Positions 54,543 to 63,216 are shown, numbered from the stretch's first letter. The stretch is 64,000 bases of DNA from Labrenzia sp. CE80 (GCF_009650605.1 NZ_WAJT01000002.1:248001-312000), one strand, 5' to 3'. Notes: generated by a model not told the origin, from the letters alone. Program-made: numbers and translations.

Positions 54543-54578
54543 TTTATATCGATGACTGGTCTTCCATGTTCGTTTTGA

Positions 54579-54624
54579 CTGTCGTTTAATGTTCATATGA
54601 GCGACATATAGCGTTCATATGAAA
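54579..54624 (+). promoter_or_regulatory. tandem TTCATATGA sites / candidate Pho boxes before ugpB
   Basis: GTTCATATGA occurs at 54591 and 54613, 22 bp apart. Half-sites CTGTCGT (54579), TGTTCAT (54590), GCGACAT (54601) and CGTTCAT (54612) fall on an exact 11-bp register, as in tandem PhoB boxes (consensus half-site CTGTCAT). ugp genes are classic PhoB targets. The shared TTCATATGA could instead be the operator of another regulator. Confidence 0.55.
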
Positions 54625-54735
54625 ACAATACGAAACGCAGGCGTTATCACACAGGCTGTCGAGCAAGCCATTTTGGCAGCCTGGATACTCAACTGCTGAC
54701 CGAGGCACTCGCCTCAATTGATGGGAGCAAACATA

Positions 54736-56046
54736 ATGGCTTACCGTAAGACTGTCGCCAGCATCGTCGCTGCGGCCGCTATGCTCGGCACTTCTTCTGT
54801 TTCTTATGCTGCAACCGAATTCACCTGGTGGCACGCAATGGGCGGCCGCCTCGGCGAAGTCGTCAACGAAATTTCCACCGGCTACAACGCTTCCCAGGAC
54901 GCGTGTAACCTGACACCGGTTTACAAGGGCGGCTACGAAGACGCTCTGACCGCTGGTATCGCCGCTTTCCGCGCTGGTGAACAGCCTAACATCCTGCAGG
55001 TTTTTGATGCTGGTTCCGCAACCATCATCGGTGCTCCGGGCGCTGTTGTACCGGTTGAAGATCTGCTGAATGAGAACGGCGTTGAGTTCAACATCGAAGA
55101 TTATATCGCCGGTGTTCGCTATTTTTACGCTGACGGCGCAGGCAAGATGATCGGCATGCCGTTCAACTCCTCCGCTCCGATCCTTTACGTGAACGAAGAC
55201 GCCATGAAAAAAGCTGGCGTTGAAGCTCCGAAGACCTACGAAGAGTTCGAAGCAATTGCTCCGAAGCTGAAAGAAGCTGGCTACGTGCCACTCGTTCAGT
55301 CCCATCTTCCTTGGGAATTTGTCGAAAACTTCAAGTCCCGTCATGACCTTCAGTTCGCTACGAACAACAATGGTTACGACGGTGCAGAAGGCACTGAGCT
55401 GATCTTCGGTGAGCCGATCCGCAACCACTTCAAGGCTGTAAAGAAGTGGCTCGATGCTGACCTGTTCGGCTACTACGGCACCGGCTGGGGCGACAACCAG
55501 GCTCCGTTCAACGAGGGCAAGGTTGCTCTGTGGATCGGTTCTTCCGGGTCATTCGGCGGCATCTCCAAGACCGTTGAATTCCCGTTCTCCGCAACGTTCC
55601 TGCCTTACTGGGATGCTGTTGAAGGCGCGAACAAGGCTTCCTTCATCGGTGGTGCTGCTCTCTTCGCAATGTCCGGCAAGTCGGCTGAAGAAAACAAGTG
55701 CACCGCTTCTTTCTTCGAGTACCTGACATCTCCTGAAGTCCAGTACATGTGGCATAAAGAGACCGGCTATGTGCCGATCACCGAAGCTGCTTACGAACTG
55801 GCCAAGAAAGACGGTCACTACGATCGCACACCCGCAGCCGAAGTTGGCATTCAGCAGCTTTCTCTGGAAAGCGGCGAGTGGACCAAGGGCTACCGCATGG
55901 GCTTCTACGTTCAGGTTCGTGACGTCATGAACCGTGAACTCGGCAAGGTCATGTCCGGTGAAACAGACGTTGACAGCGCATTCGACGTCATCAAGGCCGA
56001 CGGCGACAAGCTTCTTGAGCGTTTTGCCAAGACCACCGGAAACTAA
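54736..56046 (+). CDS. ugpB: sn-glycerol-3-phosphate ABC transporter substrate-binding protein
   Basis: This is a 436-residue periplasmic binding protein. A signal peptide (cleavage near SYA-AT) precedes FTWWHAMGGRLGEVVNEI, PVYKGGYEDALTAGIAAFRAG and NILQVFDAGSATI, which follow UgpB closely. It captures glycerol-3-phosphate or its diesters for import. The ATG at 54736 has GGGAG upstream; earlier starts lack one. It is first in ugpBAEC. Confidence 0.93.
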   Translation: MAYRKTVASIVAAAAMLGTSSVSYAATEFTWWHAMGGRLGEVVNEISTGYNASQDACNLTPVYKGGYEDALTAGIAAFRAGEQPNILQVFDAGSATIIGAPGAVVPVEDLLNENGVEFNIEDYIAGVRYFYADGAGKMIGMPFNSSAPILYVNEDAMKKAGVEAPKTYEEFEAIAPKLKEAGYVPLVQSHLPWEFVENFKSRHDLQFATNNNGYDGAEGTELIFGEPIRNHFKAVKKWLDADLFGYYGTGWGDNQAPFNEGKVALWIGSSGSFGGISKTVEFPFSATFLPYWDAVEGANKASFIGGAALFAMSGKSAEENKCTASFFEYLTSPEVQYMWHKETGYVPITEAAYELAKKDGHYDRTPAAEVGIQQLSLESGEWTKGYRMGFYVQVRDVMNRELGKVMSGETDVDSAFDVIKADGDKLLERFAKTTGN

Positions 56047-56065
56047 CTTCCGAGCTTGATATCCG

Positions 56066-56090
56066 ATGGGGGCGCGTCGAGCGCCCCCAT
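56066..56090 (+). other. intercistronic hairpin after ugpB
   Basis: ATGGGGGCGC and GCGCCCCCAT form a 10-bp stem without a U tract. Such hairpins commonly protect the binding-protein mRNA segment and set it above the permease genes in level. Confidence 0.7.
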
Positions 56091-56157
56091 TCCCATGAAG
56101 CGGGCGGGTGCGATGGTGTCACAACCATGACCCGCCGCGTTCGTTCGCGGTGAGACG

Positions 56158-57039
56158 ATGAAAAAAGTCCAGTTCCAATCACGTCTGATCCCCTATCTCT
56201 TGCTGTTGCCGCAGCTCGGGATCGTCGGGGTCTTTTTCCTTTGGCCGGCAGCAGAGGCGGTGCGCTCTTCCTTTTACCTAGAAGATCCGTTCGGCTTTGG
56301 CTCGACCTTTGTCGGTTTCGACAATTTCATCGATACGGTCACTTCGACGGACTACGGGCGTGTTGCCCGGTTCACGGGTGTCTTCACATTTTTCGTAACA
56401 GCCTTGTCCCTGGGCATAGCCTTGTTGCTTGCTGTGAAGGCCGACAAGGTTCTGCGGGGTGCATCGAGCTACAAGACCTTGTTGATGTGGGTCTATGCTG
56501 TTGCTCCGCCGGTCGCCGGTCTCATCGGCATTTTGCTGTTCGACCAGCACGTCGGGCCGATTGTTGATCTGGTTGCGATTTTCGGCTGGGAGATGCAGGT
56601 CGGCGTCAACTACTCCGATACCGCGATCGCAATGATCGTTGCTGCAGTCTGGAAGCAGGTCCCGGTCAACTTCATCTTCTTCCTGTCGGGTCTTCAGGGA
56701 ATTTCCAAATCGGTCCAGGAGGCCGCCAGCATTGACTGCCGGTCGGGCTTCCGCCGCTTCTGGACAGTCACATTCCCGCTCCTGGCGCCGACCGGTTTCT
56801 TCCTGCTGATCATCAACATCACCTACGCCTTCTTCGACACCTTCGGCATCATTGACGTGATCCTCAAGACAGAGCCGGGCAACAACCCGGTGACCTTGGT
56901 CTACAAGGTTTACCTGGACGGGTTCCGCGGCAATGACCTTGGTGGCTCGTCCGCGCAATCCGTCATTCTGATGGCCCTCGTGTTCATCCTGACAATCATC
57001 CAGTTCCGCCTCATCGAGCGGCGCGTTCACTACACCTGA
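56158..57039 (+). CDS. ugpA: sn-glycerol-3-phosphate ABC transporter permease UgpA
   Basis: This is a 293-residue inner-membrane permease with about six helices. The cytoplasmic coupling loop reads EAASIDCRSGFRRFWTVTFPLLAP. IPYLLLLPQLGIVGVFFLWPA at the start is typical of MalF/UgpA-type subunits. It forms the channel with UgpE. It begins 111 bases after ugpB, beyond the intercistronic hairpin. Confidence 0.94.
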   Translation: MKKVQFQSRLIPYLLLLPQLGIVGVFFLWPAAEAVRSSFYLEDPFGFGSTFVGFDNFIDTVTSTDYGRVARFTGVFTFFVTALSLGIALLLAVKADKVLRGASSYKTLLMWVYAVAPPVAGLIGILLFDQHVGPIVDLVAIFGWEMQVGVNYSDTAIAMIVAAVWKQVPVNFIFFLSGLQGISKSVQEAASIDCRSGFRRFWTVTFPLLAPTGFFLLIINITYAFFDTFGIIDVILKTEPGNNPVTLVYKVYLDGFRGNDLGGSSAQSVILMALVFILTIIQFRLIERRVHYT

Positions 57040-57049
57040 GGAGGCGGGG

Positions 57050-57892
57050 ATGAAACGTTTGCAAATCTGGGATCACGTGATCCTTCTGGCCGGTGTCTTT
57101 TTCATGGTTGCGCCCGTCGTACTGGCCTTCATCACGTCAACCCACGACGCCGTGACCATCTACAGGTCAGGCCTCCAATTCGGATTTGGCGACCAGGGGC
57201 TGCAAGCTTATGAGGAGGTCCTGTTCCGGGCTGGTGGTTTCACCAAGGAAGTCAATGGCCTGGTCATGCTAAAGAACTCGCTGATCCTTGGCCTTGGCTT
57301 TGCCATCGGCAAGATCGTAATCTCGATGCTGGCCGCCTACGCCATCGTCTACTTCCGGTTTCCGATGGCGACATTCTGCTTCTGGATTATCTTTTCCACG
57401 CTCCTGCTACCGCTGGAAGTCCGGATCCTGCCATCCTACGAAATCGTGCAGCAGCTCGGCATGGTCAACACCTATCAAGGGTTGATCATCCCGTTGATCG
57501 CATCGGCGACCGGCACATTTTTCTTCCGCCAGTTCTTCATGTCTGTTCCTGACGAGCTGACAGAGGCTGCACGCATCGATGGTGCTGGCCCGTGGAAGTT
57601 CTTCATCGATATCCTGGTCCCATTGTCGAAAACGATGATGGCCGCCATTTTCATCATCATGTTCGTCTACGGCTGGAACCAGTATCTCTGGCCAACGCTG
57701 ATCACGACCGATGAATCGTTCTTTACCCTGGTGCGCGGGATCAAGCAGATCCTTCAGGTATGGGTTGGAGCACAGATCCCTGATTACGATCAGATCATGG
57801 CCATGGCGATCCTCGCGATGCTGCCACCTGTCATCGTTGTGGTGATCTTCCAAAGCTGGTTTGTCAAAGGGCTCGTCGAGAGCGACAAGTGA
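57050..57892 (+). CDS. ugpE: sn-glycerol-3-phosphate ABC transporter permease UgpE
   Basis: This is a 280-residue permease of the MalG type, with six helices. The EAA loop reads TEAARIDGAGPWKFFIDILVPLSK, and MFVYGWNQYLWPTLIT is characteristic of UgpE. A strong GAGGAGG lies before the ATG, ten bases after ugpA. Confidence 0.95.
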   Translation: MKRLQIWDHVILLAGVFFMVAPVVLAFITSTHDAVTIYRSGLQFGFGDQGLQAYEEVLFRAGGFTKEVNGLVMLKNSLILGLGFAIGKIVISMLAAYAIVYFRFPMATFCFWIIFSTLLLPLEVRILPSYEIVQQLGMVNTYQGLIIPLIASATGTFFFRQFFMSVPDELTEAARIDGAGPWKFFIDILVPLSKTMMAAIFIIMFVYGWNQYLWPTLITTDESFFTLVRGIKQILQVWVGAQIPDYDQIMAMAILAMLPPVIVVVIFQSWFVKGLVESDK

Positions 57893-57900
57893 GGTTCTAA

Positions 57901-58986
57901 ATGTCTACGATTACTCTCGATACGGTCCGCAAGGTCTATGCCGGCGATGTGGAAGCGGTCAAAGGCGTTTCCATCGATATCGCCGACGGTGAGTTCATTG
58001 TTCTGGTCGGCCCGTCCGGCTGCGGCAAGTCCACGCTGCTACGCATGATTGCAGGTCTTGAGGACATCACCACCGGTGAAATCAGCATCGGCGACCGTGT
58101 GGTCAACAAAGTCGACCCTGCAGATCGCGACATCGCCATGGTGTTCCAGAACTATGCGCTTTACCCGCATATGTCGGTCTACAATAACCTCGCCTATGGC
58201 CTGAAGAACAGGAACATGGACAAGGCGGAAATCGACCGGCGTGTGAAGGAAGCTGCCCGCATTCTGGAAATTGGCGACTATCTTGATCGTAAGCCGCGCG
58301 CATTGTCCGGCGGCCAGCGCCAGCGTGTTGCCATGGGGCGCGCCATCGTCCGTGAGCCCGCCGCTTTCCTGTTCGACGAGCCACTGTCCAACCTCGATGC
58401 CAAGCTGCGCGTCCAGATGCGTGTCGAGATCAAGCGCCTGCAGAAGGGGCTTGGAACGACGAGCGTCTATGTCACCCACGATCAGCTCGAAGCCATGACC
58501 CTGGCGGACCGGCTTGTCGTCCTCAATGGCGGTAATATCGAGCAGATCGGTGCTCCGATCGACGTCTACGACAAGCCGGCATCGACCTTTGTCGCGAGCT
58601 TTATCGGCTCACCGGCCATGAACTTGCTCAAAGTGAAGGGCGACGAAAACGGCCTTTCTCTGGTGAGCGGCAAAGGTCTGTCGGGTGCAAATGCGTTCGG
58701 CAAGTCCGCCTATACGCTTGGTATTCGGCCCGAACACATGAGCGTTGTGGATGCGCCAAAGGGCGATGGAACCTCAGGCGTGGATCTGGAGATCAAGGTC
58801 AATGTTCTCGAACCGGTTGGGGCCGAAAGCTACATCTATGGCGAGTTTGCCGAAGGTGGTGAGGAAATCGTTGTTCGTGTCGAAAGTCACTCCACCTATG
58901 AGCCCGGTCAGACGCTCTTCCTGCGTGCCGAGCCTAAGGATGTGCACTTCTTCGATGCGGACACCGGACGTCGCATCGAGGCCTGA
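57901..58986 (+). CDS. ugpC: sn-glycerol-3-phosphate ABC transporter ATP-binding protein
   Basis: This is a 361-residue ATPase with Walker A GPSGCGKST (about 38-46), signature LSGGQRQRVAMG, Walker B FLFDEPLSNLDAKL and the switch His in YVTHDQLEAM. The C-terminal MalK-like regulatory domain (about 240-361, LGIRPEHM) is present and in E. coli UgpC can bind GlnB or other regulators. It powers UgpAE. It begins eight bases after ugpE and ends the operon. Confidence 0.94.
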   Translation: MSTITLDTVRKVYAGDVEAVKGVSIDIADGEFIVLVGPSGCGKSTLLRMIAGLEDITTGEISIGDRVVNKVDPADRDIAMVFQNYALYPHMSVYNNLAYGLKNRNMDKAEIDRRVKEAARILEIGDYLDRKPRALSGGQRQRVAMGRAIVREPAAFLFDEPLSNLDAKLRVQMRVEIKRLQKGLGTTSVYVTHDQLEAMTLADRLVVLNGGNIEQIGAPIDVYDKPASTFVASFIGSPAMNLLKVKGDENGLSLVSGKGLSGANAFGKSAYTLGIRPEHMSVVDAPKGDGTSGVDLEIKVNVLEPVGAESYIYGEFAEGGEEIVVRVESHSTYEPGQTLFLRAEPKDVHFFDADTGRRIEA

Positions 58987-59028
58987 TGGAATTTGAAGGG
59001 CAGCCTACGAGGGCGCTGTCGTTCAAGG

Positions 59029-59064
59029 AAAAGCCGCTCCGGGCAACCGGGGCGGCTTTTTATT
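59029..59064 (+). terminator. terminator of the ugp operon
   Basis: AAAAGCCGCTCCGG pairs with CCGGGGCGGCTTTT (one G-U) around GCAA, followed by TATTT. Confidence 0.9.
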
Positions 59065-59079
59065 TGCCGCAGGAATTCT

Positions 59080-60264
59080 CTATCGGGTGAGTTGTTTGAG
59101 ACGGAGCATTGCGGCGATCCCGAAAGCTGGGCCAAGTGCCATGATGATGAAGACAGCGGGCCAGCCAATGGCAAGCGCCAGAACTGGTGTCAGTTGGACT
59201 GTGGCGAAAGTCAGGGCGAAGCCCAGCGCTGTCTGGAATGTCATCAGGCTGCCGGCCTGGTCAGGCGGAGAGTGATCGGCAACAAGCGCGGAAAACTGAG
59301 CTGAGTCGGGCAGGATCGCGGCGCCCCAGATCAGAACGCAGAGGATCGTCAGCCATGCTGGCCCGCCGAAGGTGATCGCACTGGCAACTGCGCCGCAACC
59401 GCTCACAACAAGGGCGACGATTGCTATGTTCTCCTTGCCAAAGCGGTCGGCAAAAAGTCCGCCGACGACACAGGCAACGCCGCCGGCTGCTATTGCGCCA
59501 AATGCGAGCAGGCGGCCGAGAGCGATGGCCTCCTCCTCGGGCATCGACATGGCAAAGGACACCGTGGCCGCGAGGCCGATCCAGGCCCACATCGCATAGA
59601 GCTCCCACATATGGCCGAGGTATCCGGCATAGGCCAGGCGCACTTTTCGATTGGTCCAGGCCGCTCCTATGGTGCGGATGTCAAAGCGGCCAGCCGCTGC
59701 GTGGAACGGTCCGAGCGCCGCGGCCAGACACAAGAATGCTCCAGCAACTGAAGCAAGCGAGGCGATCGAAACACTCCAGCGCCAGTCCGCGCCTCCGGCA
59801 AGCGCCAAGAGGTGGGGTGCAGCCGATCCGAAGGTCAGGGCACCTACAAGAGCTCCCACCAGGAAGCCGCGGTCCTCCTGTCCCCAGCCGACCGCTATCT
59901 TGAGCCCGACAGGATAGACCCCGGCCAGAAGCGCGCCAGTAACAAAGCGCGCGAGGATCGCCAGGTTGCCGCCTGGAGTGACGACAAGAAGTGACGCATT
60001 GGCGAGCGCGGCAGAAATCGCACAAAGTGCAAACAAGCGCCTTGGGTCCATGCGGTCGGGCAGTCCGGAAACCGCAGATGCGACTGCGCCGACAACGAAA
60101 CCGGCTTGAACGGCGCTCGAGAGTGCCGCTTGCCGGAACTCCGAGATAGCGGTTTCCGCCACCATGTCGGGAAGGATTGCGGCGGACATGAACCAAAGGC
60201 TCATGCCTGCGATCTCCGCAAGCATCAAAAGCGCCAGCGAGACTGGCTTGTTCTGTGGATTCAT
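59080..60264 (-). CDS. MFS transporter
   Basis: This is a 394-residue protein with about 12 hydrophobic helices. The loop GLPDRMDPRRLF between helices 2 and 3 matches the major-facilitator signature, and GGLFADRFGKENI is its counterpart in the second half. The ATG at 60264 overlaps the stop of the upstream YjbR-like gene (ATGA). The substrate is unknown. Relatives of this type are labelled cyanate/aromatic or drug transporters, which I cannot confirm here. Confidence 0.85.
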   Translation of the reverse strand: MNPQNKPVSLALLMLAEIAGMSLWFMSAAILPDMVAETAISEFRQAALSSAVQAGFVVGAVASAVSGLPDRMDPRRLFALCAISAALANASLLVVTPGGNLAILARFVTGALLAGVYPVGLKIAVGWGQEDRGFLVGALVGALTFGSAAPHLLALAGGADWRWSVSIASLASVAGAFLCLAAALGPFHAAAGRFDIRTIGAAWTNRKVRLAYAGYLGHMWELYAMWAWIGLAATVSFAMSMPEEEAIALGRLLAFGAIAAGGVACVVGGLFADRFGKENIAIVALVVSGCGAVASAITFGGPAWLTILCVLIWGAAILPDSAQFSALVADHSPPDQAGSLMTFQTALGFALTFATVQLTPVLALAIGWPAVFIIMALGPAFGIAAMLRLKQLTR

Positions 60265-60626
60265 GACGTTTGCACCAACCCGAGGTCCTGCCGCTGTTTG
60301 CGAGTGAGTTTGGCCGTTATGATTGCGTGGGCCGCCTTGATATAGGCGCAGCAATCTTCCTTGCTCAGTGCATCAGGGTTCTCGACGCGCACCCACTTGG
60401 CTCTCGCCAGATAAGGTGCTGGAACAATGCCTTCTTCCTGGATCAACATTGAATAGGACATGTCCGAACATTTGAAATTGACCCGTTGTTCGCCCTCGCT
60501 GCCCCATGAAGAACAGATGGCGAAGATCTTGCCGCCAACCTTCCAGACCGAGGCATTGCCCCATTGGACGACATTGGTCGACGCAGGAAGGGCTGCGCAG
60601 AAGCTGTTGAATTCGTCTCTGGTCAA
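60261..60626 (-). CDS. MmcQ/YjbR family protein
   Basis: This is a 121-residue protein with MTRDEFNSFCAALP, VWKVGGKIFAIC, VNFKCSD and WVRVENPDALSKEDCCAYIKAAH, the CyaY-like/double-wing fold of the MmcQ/YjbR family, proposed to bind DNA. It is coupled to the MFS gene by ATGA, so the two form a small operon. Confidence 0.87.
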   Translation of the reverse strand: MTRDEFNSFCAALPASTNVVQWGNASVWKVGGKIFAICSSWGSEGEQRVNFKCSDMSYSMLIQEEGIVPAPYLARAKWVRVENPDALSKEDCCAYIKAAHAIITAKLTRKQRQDLGLVQTS

Positions 60627-60782
60627 GGGATTGCCTGCTGTGAAAGGAACGTCCGGCGACGTTTTCAGCTTTTACCCCTGAGGGCAAGGCAGGTGATGGT
60701 GCAAATAATTCAAGAAAATGTGTCACACCTTCCGGCCTACCGCCCTCTAACTTACCAAAGGAACCAAAAAGGACTTGGTGAG

Positions 60783-61595
60783 ATGAAGGCAATTTCGAAC
60801 GAGCTGATAGCGGCGGCCCAGGCTGGCGACCAGAGCGCACTGGAGGCGGTGCTCATCGGAATTCAGGACAAGATGTATCAGCTTTCAATGCGGGTTCTGG
60901 CCAATCCAGACGATGCACTGGAGGCGACACAGGAGATCCTGATCTTGATCCTGACAAAGCTCTCCACCTTCCGGGGAGAGAGCGCTTTCTCGACTTGGGC
61001 CTATCGGGTTGCAAGCAATCACCTTCTGGGTGCGAAAAAACTGCGGGACCGGGATCCGGGTCTGACGTTTGATCTCTTCAAGGCGGATCTCGAAACCGGA
61101 CTTGTCGCTGATCCACCCACCGCGCCTGACGAGGCTCTTATGCTCAACGAGCTCAGGATCTCCTGCACAATGGCGATGTTGCTCTGTCTGGATTTCAATC
61201 ATCGCCTCGCTTATGTGCTCGGCGATATTCTCGAATTCGATCACGTGGAAGCGGCAGCGATCCTGGAAATTTCGCCAGAAAATTATCGCAAGCGTTTGTC
61301 ACGGGCCAGAAAAGAAGTGATTGCCTTTACGTCCACATCCTGCGGTGTGGTTTCCAAGACAGCCAAATGCAATTGTCGAAGCCGCTTGCCTGCTGCGATT
61401 GCAGCAGGCCGCGTGAGGCGGGACGCTCTTGCTCATGCAGATGCTCGGCAGCTGAGCTACCAAAAGGTGATCGACGACGTTGAAACGATGGTCGGAGATC
61501 TCAAAACCCTGAAGCTTCAGCGAAGTGTTCCAGAGCCCGCATTTCCACAAAACCTGTTGGCGCAGATAGCGGGCATCGTCTCGCTACCGCACTGA
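60783..61595 (+). CDS. ECF-type RNA polymerase sigma factor with Cys-containing tail
   Basis: This is a 270-residue sigma factor. Region 2 reads ALEATQEILILILTKLSTFRGESAFSTWAYRVASNHLL and region 4 reads FDHVEAAAILEISPENYRKRLSRARKEVIAF. A C-terminal extension of about 90 residues carries CGVVSKTAKCNC and might act as a built-in sensor or anti-sigma-like module. No separate anti-sigma gene is adjacent. The ATG at 60783 has AAGGA upstream. The following SnoaL-like gene may be a target. Confidence 0.88.
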   Translation: MKAISNELIAAAQAGDQSALEAVLIGIQDKMYQLSMRVLANPDDALEATQEILILILTKLSTFRGESAFSTWAYRVASNHLLGAKKLRDRDPGLTFDLFKADLETGLVADPPTAPDEALMLNELRISCTMAMLLCLDFNHRLAYVLGDILEFDHVEAAAILEISPENYRKRLSRARKEVIAFTSTSCGVVSKTAKCNCRSRLPAAIAAGRVRRDALAHADARQLSYQKVIDDVETMVGDLKTLKLQRSVPEPAFPQNLLAQIAGIVSLPH

Positions 61596-61700
61596 CGCTG
61601 ATCGCCTGAACACAGTTCATGGATGATGTTTTCAACCGGCCGGATTTGGCGGGACGCCCTCCCTTTGTCCGGCCCCAGCCCCTCCATGAAAGGAGAAACG

Positions 61701-62186
61701 ATGACTTGGAAAACAACACTCAAGACCACCGCAGCGATCGTTGGCCTTGTCGCCACGACACTGAACCCGACCTTTGCAACGGAGACACATGAGATGAATG
61801 AAGAGCAGAAACAGGTCATGAAGGCCATCGAGACCATGACGTCGGACTTTCAGAAGTCTGACTACGACAAGGTAATGGACGCCTATGAGGCGCAGGCTTC
61901 CGTCGTATTCGAACCGGGCAAACCAGTTTCTGATCCCCTGCATGTTCGCCAGGGTTTCGAGGCTTTCGGCGCCATGAAGCCTGTTTTCACCTACGCAGGC
62001 CACGAGGTCATCGTTGAAGGAGATATCGCAGTCCATCTCGCGCCATGGGATATGACCGGTACCGGGCCTGATGGCCAACCATTAAACATGAGTGGGCTGT
62101 CGGTTGCGGTCTTGCGCAAGCAGACGGACGGAAGCTGGAAGATGGTGATCGATAATCCCCACGGACAGCGGTTGATCCCGCAATAA
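61701..62186 (+). CDS. exported SnoaL-like protein
   Basis: This is a 161-residue protein. A signal peptide (about residues 1-26, ending TFA-TE) is followed by an NTF2/SnoaL-type fold: MKAIETMTSDFQKSDYDKVMDAYEAQASVVFEPG, GHEVIVEGDIAVHLAPWDMTG and DGSWKMVIDNPHG. It is likely periplasmic. AAAGGAG precedes the ATG. It follows the ECF sigma gene by 105 bases in the same direction. No catalytic role is assigned. Confidence 0.78.
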   Translation: MTWKTTLKTTAAIVGLVATTLNPTFATETHEMNEEQKQVMKAIETMTSDFQKSDYDKVMDAYEAQASVVFEPGKPVSDPLHVRQGFEAFGAMKPVFTYAGHEVIVEGDIAVHLAPWDMTGTGPDGQPLNMSGLSVAVLRKQTDGSWKMVIDNPHGQRLIPQ

Positions 62187-62281
62187 GTCGGTTCGATCAG
62201 AGCGTTTTGAGACACGCTCTCTGAAAATGGGCTGTCAGGTAACCATAGCTGTGTTGGCTGTGGTCATCTGGCGGCCCTTAG

Positions 62282-62310
62282 CTTGAAAGATCCGCCGACT
62301 GTCGCCATAT
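62282..62310 (+). promoter_or_regulatory. RpoH (sigma-32) type promoter of hsp20
   Basis: CTTGAAA (62282-62288) is followed after 16 bp by CCATAT (62305-62310), close to the heat-shock sigma factor consensus. Transcription would start near 62317. Confidence 0.75.
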
Positions 62311-62316
62311 TCGATA

Positions 62317-62399
62317 ACGAAACGGAGTGAAGGACACTCCTGTTCGGATGCCGCTCGAAATGGGTCCGGACGCAAGGTCGCTTTAAAAGGACTTTGGCG
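62317..62399 (+). promoter_or_regulatory. ROSE-like RNA thermometer in the hsp20 leader
   Basis: The roughly 83-base leader holds a first hairpin GGAGTG/CACTCC (62324-62340) and a second CGGA/TCCG stem. The last hairpin (62374-62395) pairs AAGGTC with GACTTT next to a G-G opposition. It places TCGCT opposite AAGGA, the ribosome site. The U(U/C)GCU motif facing the Shine-Dalgarno is the hallmark of ROSE elements that melt on heating in rhizobial small heat-shock genes. Confidence 0.72.
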
Positions 62400-62828
62400 A
62401 TGACACGCATGTCAGCGTTTTCAAGCCCGTTCATGCTCGGGTTCGATGATATCGAGCGTGTGCTTGATAGGGTTTCCAAGGCTGCCAATGACGGCTACCC
62501 GCCCTACAATATTGAACGTCTGCCGAAAACAGACGAACAGGGCGACGTCATTCGGATCACGCTTGCGGTTGCCGGGTTCACCCGGGATCAGCTCGATGTG
62601 TCCGTTGAAGAGAGCCAGCTTGTCATTCGGGGTCGTCAGATCGACGACAAGACCCGTCAGTATTTGCACCGCGGGATCGCTGCCCGCCAGTTCCAGCGCG
62701 CATTTGTGCTGGCAGAAGGGATCGAAATCCTTGGTGCGGACCTGAAGGATGGCCTATTGTCTATCGATCTTGCGCGTCCGGAACCTGAACGTGTGATCCG
62801 GAAGATCGAAATCTCCAGCGGCGACTGA
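62400..62828 (+). CDS. Hsp20 family small heat-shock protein
   Basis: This is a 142-residue alpha-crystallin-domain chaperone of the IbpA class. YPPYNIERLP begins the domain, LAVAGFTRDQLDVSVEESQLVIRG is its core, and LKDGLLSIDLARPEPE leads to a short C-terminal tail with KIEI as the I-x-I motif. It holds unfolding proteins for DnaK. The ATG at 62400 has AAGGA upstream. Confidence 0.93.
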   Translation: MTRMSAFSSPFMLGFDDIERVLDRVSKAANDGYPPYNIERLPKTDEQGDVIRITLAVAGFTRDQLDVSVEESQLVIRGRQIDDKTRQYLHRGIAARQFQRAFVLAEGIEILGADLKDGLLSIDLARPEPERVIRKIEISSGD

Positions 62829-62861
62829 CACTCCCCCGCCGGAAGAAACTTTGGAGAGACC

Positions 62862-63149
62862 ATGACGCGTAACACCAATGATGCTGCAGCGCTGGCGCGA
62901 GAAGCGGAGCTGATTGCCATGAGCGAAGAGGTCCTGGCGGACCTCGGTATCGGCAGCATGGCGTATATCCGAAAGCTCCAGGCCAAGGATATGGCCGCGC
63001 TCTTCCCGGAAGTGCCGCCGATTCAGGACAGCACAACGCTTTGGGCGCTGCTCAATGCAGACGGTACGCCGATCCTTCTTGCGGACAGCCGCGAAGCAGC
63101 TCTGGCCAATGCCTTCGAGCATGACCTTGAAATGGTCAGCGTTCACTGA
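62862..63149 (+). CDS. DUF1150 family protein
   Basis: This is a 95-residue cytoplasmic protein: EEVLADLGIGSMAYIRKL, LWALLNADGTPILLADSREAALANAFEHDLEMVSVH. DUF1150 regularly follows hsp20/ibpA in alphaproteobacteria, so it is probably co-expressed from the same heat-shock transcript. Its function is unknown. Confidence 0.88.
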   Translation: MTRNTNDAAALAREAELIAMSEEVLADLGIGSMAYIRKLQAKDMAALFPEVPPIQDSTTLWALLNADGTPILLADSREAALANAFEHDLEMVSVH

Positions 63150-63173
63150 TTGTGCTGAATGGACGATGCTACA

Positions 63174-63210
63174 AAACGCCGGTGCGAGTGATCGCGCCGG
63201 TGTTTCTTTT
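63174..63210 (+). terminator. terminator of the hsp20 operon
   Basis: AAACGCCGGTGCG pairs with CGCGCCGGTGTTT (two G-U pairs), followed by CTTTTTAT, 25 bases past the DUF1150 stop. Confidence 0.85.
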
Positions 63211-63216
63211 TATGCC

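Larger units (their letters stand above)
54226..54735. other. cbiM-ugpB divergent control region
   Basis: No gene is seen on either strand. The region holds the promoter for the riboswitch transcript, two strong hairpins (54452-54483 and 54492-54542) and a set of TTCATATGA sites leading up to ugpB. Confidence 0.6.
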
